Below, one piece after another: positions 7,281 through 11,452 of a stretch of 11,452 bases of DNA. The translations under genes and the position numbers were made by a program. Location of the stretch: the NCBI GenBank assembly GCA_047615875.1, contig JBLHGU010000156.1, positions 1 to 11,452 of the forward strand, given 5' to 3'. Each line of letters begins with the position of its first letter. Within the stretch, counting starts at the first letter, position 1. The stretch is from JBLHGU01 sp047615875 (GTDB lineage: Bacteria > Pseudomonadota > Gammaproteobacteria > Arenicellales > CAJQKF01). The notes under the pieces are model-generated. The model did no database searches. It had not been told where the DNA came from and saw nothing but the letters and a program-made list of their open reading frames with translations.

Positions 7281-8336
7281 ATGAAGAAGATCAATCTTTC
7301 GAACCCTCATATAGAAGCATTAGAACCTTATATGTCGGCACGCCGCATTGGTGGCAAGGGTGAGGTCTGGCTGAATGCAAATGAGCTGCCTTTTCCCCGC
7401 CAATCCATGTCCTTGGATGTATCCGAATATCATCGCTACCCCGATGAGGGGCCTGACCTAGTGCAGGCAGCTTACGCTGCGTATGCCGGCTTGCAGCCCG
7501 ACCAGGTATTAGCATTGCGGGGTGCAGATGAGGCCATAGACCTTCTGTTGCGCGCCTATTGCCAGTCTGGAACTGACGGCATCATCATCAGCAGCCCCAC
7601 CTATGGTATGTATCAAGTGTGTGCCAATATCCAAAACGCCGCTGTGATTGATGTACCGCTGACGGAAGATTATCAACTCGACGTGCCCGCCATACTCGCG
7701 CAGGAGGGTATAAAGTTGGTGTTCATCTGCAATCCTAACAACCCCACGGGGAACAGTTTTAATCGTGAAGACATTCTTACTATTCTGCGATTTTTCGAGG
7801 GGCGGGCGCTGGTGGTAATCGACGAGGCCTATATCGAATTTTGTCCCGGAGAGAGTCTGGTGTCCGAAATGGCGAATTTCGAGAATCTAGTGGTTGTACG
7901 AACAATGTCAAAGGCGTTCGGTCTGGCTGGAGTTCATGTCGGTTACTTGCTGGCCAACGAGACAGTTATGGCAATCATGCGCAAAGTGTCAGCACCATAT
8001 CCTCTAGCTGATCCCTGTGCGCAAATTGCGCTGCAATCCTTAAATGAAAATGCCATACAGTTGATGAATGAGCAAGTGAAGCAGATTAGCCAGATTCGAG
8101 ATTCCTTCTGCGAAGCACTGGCTGACATTCCAGACGTCATCAACGTAGTACCCAGCGAAACCAATTTTGTGTTGGTGTTTTTTTCGAATAACGAAGCGGC
8201 TTGGGAAGCGCTCATCGAAGCCGGCGTGGTGGCCCGCCGAATTCCTCATCCCCGACTAGCAGAAGCTATCCGATTCACAATCGGAACGACCGAAGAGATG
8301 GCAATGGTGATTCAGTTACTTAAACGATTGTCTTAA
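7281..8336 (+). CDS. HisC-like class I/II aminotransferase (histidinol-phosphate aminotransferase family)
   Basis: This 351-residue PLP enzyme of fold type I has the HisC-family order of motifs. They are LNANELPFPR at 31-40, YHRYPDEGP at 50-58, LRGADEAIDLL at 79-89, SSPTYGMY at 104-111, CNPNNPTGN at 150-158, DEAYIEF at 181-187, TMSKAFGLAGVHVGY at 208-222 with the Schiff-base Lys211, and a C-terminal ARRIPHP at 318-324 and RFTIG at 331-335. HisC transfers an amino group between glutamate and imidazole-acetol phosphate, but relatives act on aromatic or other amino acids. The gene is not beside other histidine biosynthesis genes; it lies 3 nt after the yjiH-type gene with no strong ribosome site of its own, so translational coupling is likely. 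A role in using an imported amino-acid-like compound is an inference. The family is clear, the substrate is not. Confidence 0.88.
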   Translation: MKKINLSNPHIEALEPYMSARRIGGKGEVWLNANELPFPRQSMSLDVSEYHRYPDEGPDLVQAAYAAYAGLQPDQVLALRGADEAIDLLLRAYCQSGTDGIIISSPTYGMYQVCANIQNAAVIDVPLTEDYQLDVPAILAQEGIKLVFICNPNNPTGNSFNREDILTILRFFEGRALVVIDEAYIEFCPGESLVSEMANFENLVVVRTMSKAFGLAGVHVGYLLANETVMAIMRKVSAPYPLADPCAQIALQSLNENAIQLMNEQVKQISQIRDSFCEALADIPDVINVVPSETNFVLVFFSNNEAAWEALIEAGVVARRIPHPRLAEAIRFTIGTTEEMAMVIQLLKRLS

Positions 8337-8367
8337 AAACGCTGCGGATAGAAAGCGGAATGAAGTT

Positions 8368-8381
8368 GCCGATTATTCGGC
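8368..8381. terminator. Small hairpin in the convergent junction
   Basis: GCCGA-TTAT-TCGGC forms a perfect 5-bp GC-rich stem with a 4-nt loop. It sits at the junction of two convergent genes and overlaps the stop codon of the minus-strand gene. No T tract follows on either strand, so it is at most a weak or Rho-assisted end. The whole spacer between the genes is only 36 nt. Confidence 0.25.
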
Positions 8382-9431
8382 GTTCTGTGAAGGCGAGTGG
8401 CTAATAAATACTTGTGTCATCTTTATATCCAGTGCTGTGGAAATGGCAGTGTTCTCGCCAGTGTCCGAGCTGGGGTGTGCGTCGGCCAATCGGCGAAGCG
8501 CCTTATAGAGAGAGATGCCGGATATTTGGCCGTTACTCAGATGATGAGTTGAGTCATTGCGAATGAGTTGATAGTACCAGGTATCTACATCTGCATACCC
8601 CGCAAGTAAACCGGTTGCACCTTGTGCCGTAAGATCGAGTACGAAGCGGGCATCGCGAATGAGCTGTATTGATGGTACGTTCAAATTCTGCCATGGAATG
8701 ATCAGGTCAGGGATAGGCTCGGTAATCAATTTTGAATCGATAATCTTCGCATCAATCTGTCGTATCAGCTTCTGACCCCAACGGGTATCAACTCGTTGTG
8801 TGCCGCCGGGTACAATCTTTGAGCCAGTCGCATCTGTCAGCAAACGATCTAAGCCGCGATAAACTGAGACAGTGACGCTATCGTCGTTTTCAAGGTCATC
8901 CACTTCGGTGAGCTCGATCATCAGTCGGTTGTATCGTTCATCGGCAATGGCTTTGTTTTGGAAGATATATTCCACACCATCAGGTCCCCGGAATCCGATA
9001 ATACAACCCACTGCGCGATACAGCTCATTGTCGATGCCAGGTGTTCCGTCCGGGTGGACAAAGTCGTTCAGCCCAACTTCACTGTCAAGGTTCACGCCCC
9101 AGGAAATTCCTCCTTCTGCTTGGAAAAACTCAAATCCATCAGATTCGGTGGTTGGGTGCCAGGTTTCTATCTCCTGTCGCAGCTGCGTTTCTTCAACAGT
9201 CAGTGCTTGGTGATAAGGAAACAGTTGCTCGAATTGTTCACGAGGGCCATCATTGAACCCTTGAGGACATTCTTGAATCGCTCCGGGGGTTTGGTAAACA
9301 GACCAAAATAAATCGGTCATCACATAACCAATAGCGCGATTGCGTAGTGTGCTTTGGTCTGCATGCACGCCGCCACTGATCAATGCAGATGCTACCAACA
9401 AGTTACTGGCCAATCGCTGAAGAGTATTCAT
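8373..9431 (-). CDS. Exported protein of unknown family, last gene of the DUF1552 operon
   Basis: No known domain is recognised in this 352-residue protein. It begins with a Sec signal peptide (MNTLQRLASNLLVASALISG, likely cut after VHA at 24), so the mature form is extracytoplasmic. The early part has RAIGYVMTDLFWSVYQTPGA (32-51) and ECPQGFNDGPREQF (54-67). A central stretch at 100-160 is rich in Gly and acidic residues (AEGGISWGVNLDSEVG, NELYRAVGCIIGFRGPDGVE). Cys55 and Cys143 are the only cysteines and could form a disulfide. There is no CxxCH heme site or lipobox. The reading frame extends upstream to 9500, but the ATG at 9431 is chosen. It starts the signal peptide, has GGGA 7 nt upstream, and overlaps the previous stop codon by one base (TGATG), a translational-coupling arrangement. 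The operon links it to DUF1552 and secreted-repeat proteins. Confidence 0.85.
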   Translation of the reverse strand: MNTLQRLASNLLVASALISGGVHADQSTLRNRAIGYVMTDLFWSVYQTPGAIQECPQGFNDGPREQFEQLFPYHQALTVEETQLRQEIETWHPTTESDGFEFFQAEGGISWGVNLDSEVGLNDFVHPDGTPGIDNELYRAVGCIIGFRGPDGVEYIFQNKAIADERYNRLMIELTEVDDLENDDSVTVSVYRGLDRLLTDATGSKIVPGGTQRVDTRWGQKLIRQIDAKIIDSKLITEPIPDLIIPWQNLNVPSIQLIRDARFVLDLTAQGATGLLAGYADVDTWYYQLIRNDSTHHLSNGQISGISLYKALRRLADAHPSSDTGENTAISTALDIKMTQVFISHSPSQNAE

Positions 9432-10825
9432 CAGAGTATCCCGTTCATGTAGTCGTCTCTCAGCCAGAAGGCCTTCAAGCCATTGCGTTGGCCCCGCCAT
9501 TCGCCTGTTCCACCACCGTTAACATCGCCGGGCTGATTGTCACCTCCAAATGTATACACAGGTCGATCTCGATAAGACCAAACCCGGATTGCTCCCTCTT
9601 GATCTGGCGCGGCGAAGCGCCCAGTTAGAGGATCGATCAACACAATGCGCCACGTACGATTTGAGCTGATTTCGTCATCTTTGGCGATTATGTAAGGCCA
9701 GTGTTGTAGGCACCTCTGTGCATCACCCCCCCCGCACATAGCTAGTCGGTATACCTGGGTATCGTCAGGATGATCACAAGCAAGTTGGTCTGCAGTGTCC
9801 TCTCCACAGTTGTAGCGGTAGATAGTTTTGCCGTTGGCATCAGCCAAGACATTACCCGCTAAGCTGGGCTGCTGGGTAAAGCTTTCTGGATAAGATGGCG
9901 CATCCTGGGTGAATACGTTATGCCAGCCTGGACTATCGCTACCTTCTAGCGACCAGGAAGATTGATCTAGTAAATGAGTGTAGAGCGGCTTTCCACGAAA
10001 CGCCCATTGACGCACACCCGGCGAACGCTCAAATAGATTCCACTCACCCCGCTCTCGTGCCAAAGCCGGAGCGACAACCGGACGCCAGTTCCTTAGACAT
10101 TCCCCTTCACAAACAGTGGAAGTGACAGTATCGCCATCCAAGGCGTACACCGATTCATTTTTGTCGCTGGTCAACATTCTACCAATCGATGTGGGCTTAA
10201 TTGCAAAACCAGGAGGAAGCAGCGATGGGGGGCCGACCGGAACTCGCATGGCTGGGGAGTCCCCGCCATATCGACGCCGGCTTCCTCCCTGAACATCGCC
10301 AGGTTGTTGATCACGAATTGAGAGGTACAGGGGTTGTTCGTCATAGGCCCACTGCAAGGTAGCATCCCTGCGCTCTATCACAGTCCATTTACCTATCTCT
10401 TCAGCGTCTTCATCGGCCAGTACTGGTGGCCACAGGTCTGTGCAGCCAACCCGTGAATCAATCTCCGGAAGCTTGATCCCCGCCGGATATGGACTCATCA
10501 GGCCTGCTGTCACAGTGAGAACTTCGTCGTAACAAGCCGGTGAGCCTTTGGCTTCTCCGCTGTAGCCATTGCGTAGCTTATGCTGCGGCCAGCTGTATAC
10601 AGTCTTACCATTAGCATCTGCGAAGACAGGTCCCTCAGGTGTTGCCTCCACGCGAAACTCGAGAGGCATAGGGACATCTCGATAGGCTTCAGTGAATAGT
10701 TCAGATTCGTCAGCAGTTAGTGACGAAGTAGATTCGTCAGCAGCTAGTGACGAAGTAGACGCCAGCACTGCTAAAGCTAGAAGAGGGAGCGCTGATGGGT
10801 AATTAAATTTAAACCAGGATTTCAC
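9431..10825 (-). CDS. Exported protein with three secreted-repeat (COG4315/Lipoprotein_15-like) units
   Basis: The 464-residue protein has a signal peptide (MKSWFKFNYPSALPLLALAV, cut near 28-30) and three diverged units. Unit 1 (about 66-187) has FADANGKTVYSW, CTDLWPPVLA, LQWAYDEQPLY and DQQPGD. Unit 2 (about 214-305) has SVYALD, CEGECLRNWRPVVAP, RQWAFRGKPLY and LLDQSS. Unit 3 (about 322-455) has LADANGKTIYRY, CLQHWPYIIA, VWSYRDRPVYTF and GDNQPGD. The order 'D-x-GKT-Y, C-W-P-P, W-x-y-x-x-P-L-Y, D-x-x-PGD' is that of the secreted repeat called Lipoprotein_15 or COG4315. Its function is unknown. Cys98/128, 239/243 and 340/350/364/372 could pair. The frame opens at a TTG at 10876, but no ATG exists near the signal peptide. 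The GTG at 10825 gives the best one, with a weak GAG 8 nt before it; the GTG at 10834 is an alternative. The start overlaps the DUF1552 gene by 17 nt. No lipobox Cys is seen. Confidence 0.82.
   Translation of the reverse strand: MKSWFKFNYPSALPLLALAVLASTSSLAADESTSSLTADESELFTEAYRDVPMPLEFRVEATPEGPVFADANGKTVYSWPQHKLRNGYSGEAKGSPACYDEVLTVTAGLMSPYPAGIKLPEIDSRVGCTDLWPPVLADEDAEEIGKWTVIERRDATLQWAYDEQPLYLSIRDQQPGDVQGGSRRRYGGDSPAMRVPVGPPSLLPPGFAIKPTSIGRMLTSDKNESVYALDGDTVTSTVCEGECLRNWRPVVAPALARERGEWNLFERSPGVRQWAFRGKPLYTHLLDQSSWSLEGSDSPGWHNVFTQDAPSYPESFTQQPSLAGNVLADANGKTIYRYNCGEDTADQLACDHPDDTQVYRLAMCGGGDAQRCLQHWPYIIAKDDEISSNRTWRIVLIDPLTGRFAAPDQEGAIRVWSYRDRPVYTFGGDNQPGDVNGGGTGEWRGQRNGLKAFWLRDDYMNGIL
9726..9733. 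repeat. Homopolymer run of eight C (G on the coding strand)
   Basis: Eight consecutive C on the plus strand read as GGG GGG GG(T) on the coding strand, giving Gly-Gly-Gly in AMCGGGDAQRC of the third repeat unit (residues 365-367). Slippage here would shift the frame and remove the last 97 or so residues. It may be a chance run or a sequencing weak spot. Confidence 0.9.
10703..10756. repeat. 27-bp tandem duplication, two copies
   Basis: Positions 10703-10729 and 10730-10756 are adjacent copies identical except for one base (T10717 versus C10744). In frame they encode TSSLAADES (residues 24-32) and TSSLTADES (33-41) of the secreted-repeat protein, exactly at the signal-peptide cleavage region. 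The 27-bp period keeps the reading frame. High identity suggests a recent duplication. Confidence 0.95.
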
Positions 10826-11452
10826 TGATTGCACTCGACGTGTTGTTGCTTTTGTCGCCCCATGACTGGATATCAAGGCCCATTAGCTGCTGAGCAGTAT
10901 AGCCAAGTCGACATCCTGGAGTACCACCACCGTCGATATGCAGCCCGGTTTTTATCCGCCCGCCGGCCGTTCCGGCACTGAACATTGGGATACCGTCGAT
11001 GGCGTGAATTTTTGCGAATGATTGGTCTGTAGTCGCGTATATGAACGCGTTATCCAGCAAGGTTCCGTCACCCTCTCTGAAGTCTGCCAGCGCTTGCACA
11101 TAGTAAGCCCATTCCTCCATGGCGCGACGGGTATACCAGGAAGTATTTGGTTGATATCCCAATTCTGGGTCGACAGCTTCCTCGTGGGTAGCTGTGTGAT
11201 GTGGTTTGTCGTAGCCAGGTTTGGTCGTTGCCGAGAAAGCCGATGCATAAAACATGTTAAAAACGCGGGTCTGATCGCATGCTACCGCCATTAACATCAG
11301 GTCAGTCATCATTCGATGTCGGGTAGATAGCAAACCAGCATCGAGCCCAATGGGCAGATCCTCTGGTGCCTGCGTAACTATGCAAGCCTCTCGCGGATCT
11401 GGTTTTTTGAGTTGCAGATCGAAACGTCGTTCCAGATCTCGCAAGCCAGTGA
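10809..11452 (-). CDS. DUF1552 (HXXSHH-family) protein, C-terminal part
   Basis: The gene enters from the right edge, so its start and probable export signal lie outside. The visible 214 residues carry the C-terminal signatures of DUF1552/PF07586. These include LRDLERRFDLQL near the edge, MMTDLMLMAVACDQTRVFNM, the motif HHTATHEEAV (where the family name motif is HxxSHH), EGDGTLLDNAFIYATTD, AGTAGGRIKTGLHI, GYTAQQLMGLDIQSWG and the tail SSAISEILV. DUF1552 genes often sit beside DUF1592/DUF1587-type c-type cytochrome proteins in planctomycetes and gammaproteobacteria. Such a gene may lie just upstream, but that is not visible. An alpha/beta-hydrolase or sulfatase-like fold has been suggested for relatives, without proven function. 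The stop TAA at 10809-10811 lies inside the next gene, whose start overlaps it by 17 nt. A TTG at 11444 opens no true start; the frame runs on to the edge. Confidence 0.87.
   Translation of the reverse strand, partial: TGLRDLERRFDLQLKKPDPREACIVTQAPEDLPIGLDAGLLSTRHRMMTDLMLMAVACDQTRVFNMFYASAFSATTKPGYDKPHHTATHEEAVDPELGYQPNTSWYTRRAMEEWAYYVQALADFREGDGTLLDNAFIYATTDQSFAKIHAIDGIPMFSAGTAGGRIKTGLHIDGGGTPGCRLGYTAQQLMGLDIQSWGDKSNNTSSAISEILV

Noticed and set aside
7281..8336. Assignment of the HisC-like gene to histidine biosynthesis
   Set aside because: No other his gene is present, and the tight pairing with a membrane carrier suggests another role. Sequence alone cannot settle the substrate, so no gene symbol was given.
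8872..9311. Overlapping plus-strand open frames opposite the unknown exported protein
   Set aside because: Two or three mutually overlapping frames in one place point to codon bias of the opposite strand. The minus-strand gene has a signal peptide and operon context, and these do not.
9431..9500. Longer start for the unknown exported protein at 9500
   Set aside because: It would place 23 hydrophilic residues before the signal peptide and overlap the upstream gene by about 70 nt. The ATG at 9431 has a GGGA site and a stop/start overlap.
10826..10876. TTG start at 10876 for the secreted-repeat protein
   Set aside because: It would add 17 residues before the signal peptide and a 68-nt overlap with the DUF1552 gene. 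The GTG at 10825 gives a normal signal peptide.
11022..11294. 90-codon plus-strand frame opposite DUF1552
   Set aside because: It is antisense to conserved DUF1552 motifs and has no independent support.

Overview
The window looks like chromosomal DNA of a free-living, probably marine Gammaproteobacterium. Three things suggest this: moderate GC, a secreted beta-propeller/amidohydrolase fusion, and a DUF1552-type gene cluster, all frequent in oligotrophic marine gammaproteobacteria. The taxonomic call is inference. No tRNA, rRNA, CRISPR array, transposase or phage gene was seen, and coding density is high.

Layout, left to right. (1) Positions 1-1498, minus strand: a class III aminotransferase of the ArgD type, followed after 3 nt by the start of an M20-family metallopeptidase/deacylase cut by the window edge. 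(2) 1688-2173, plus strand: an Lrp/AsnC regulator, divergent from that pair and its probable controller. (3) 2297-5605, minus strand: a 1102-residue exported protein with a TolB-like WD40 propeller and a C-terminal amidohydrolase domain. (4) 5606-5924: a divergent spacer with short direct repeats and two tandem T-loop hairpins. (5) 5925-8336, plus strand: a two-gene unit of a YjiH-family membrane protein and, 3 nt later, a HisC-like aminotransferase. (6) 8373-11452, minus strand: a tightly packed, overlapping operon. It runs from a DUF1552 protein (5' end beyond the window) to an exported protein built of three secreted-repeat units, then to an exported protein of unknown family.

How the genes may work together. 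The left half suggests amino-acid or acyl-amino-acid use under Lrp control: the M20 enzyme would release an amino acid, the aminotransferase would act on it, and the regulator would sense it. The YjiH/HisC pair looks like a membrane carrier coupled to a transaminase for a substrate that cannot be named from sequence. The right-hand operon is the least understood part. Its two complete products carry export signals, the genes overlap by 17 and 1 nt, and none has a known biochemical role. It is the best candidate here for an undescribed cell-envelope system. Short sequence oddities in it are a 27-bp duplication at the signal-peptide junction and a run of eight G within the coding sequence.
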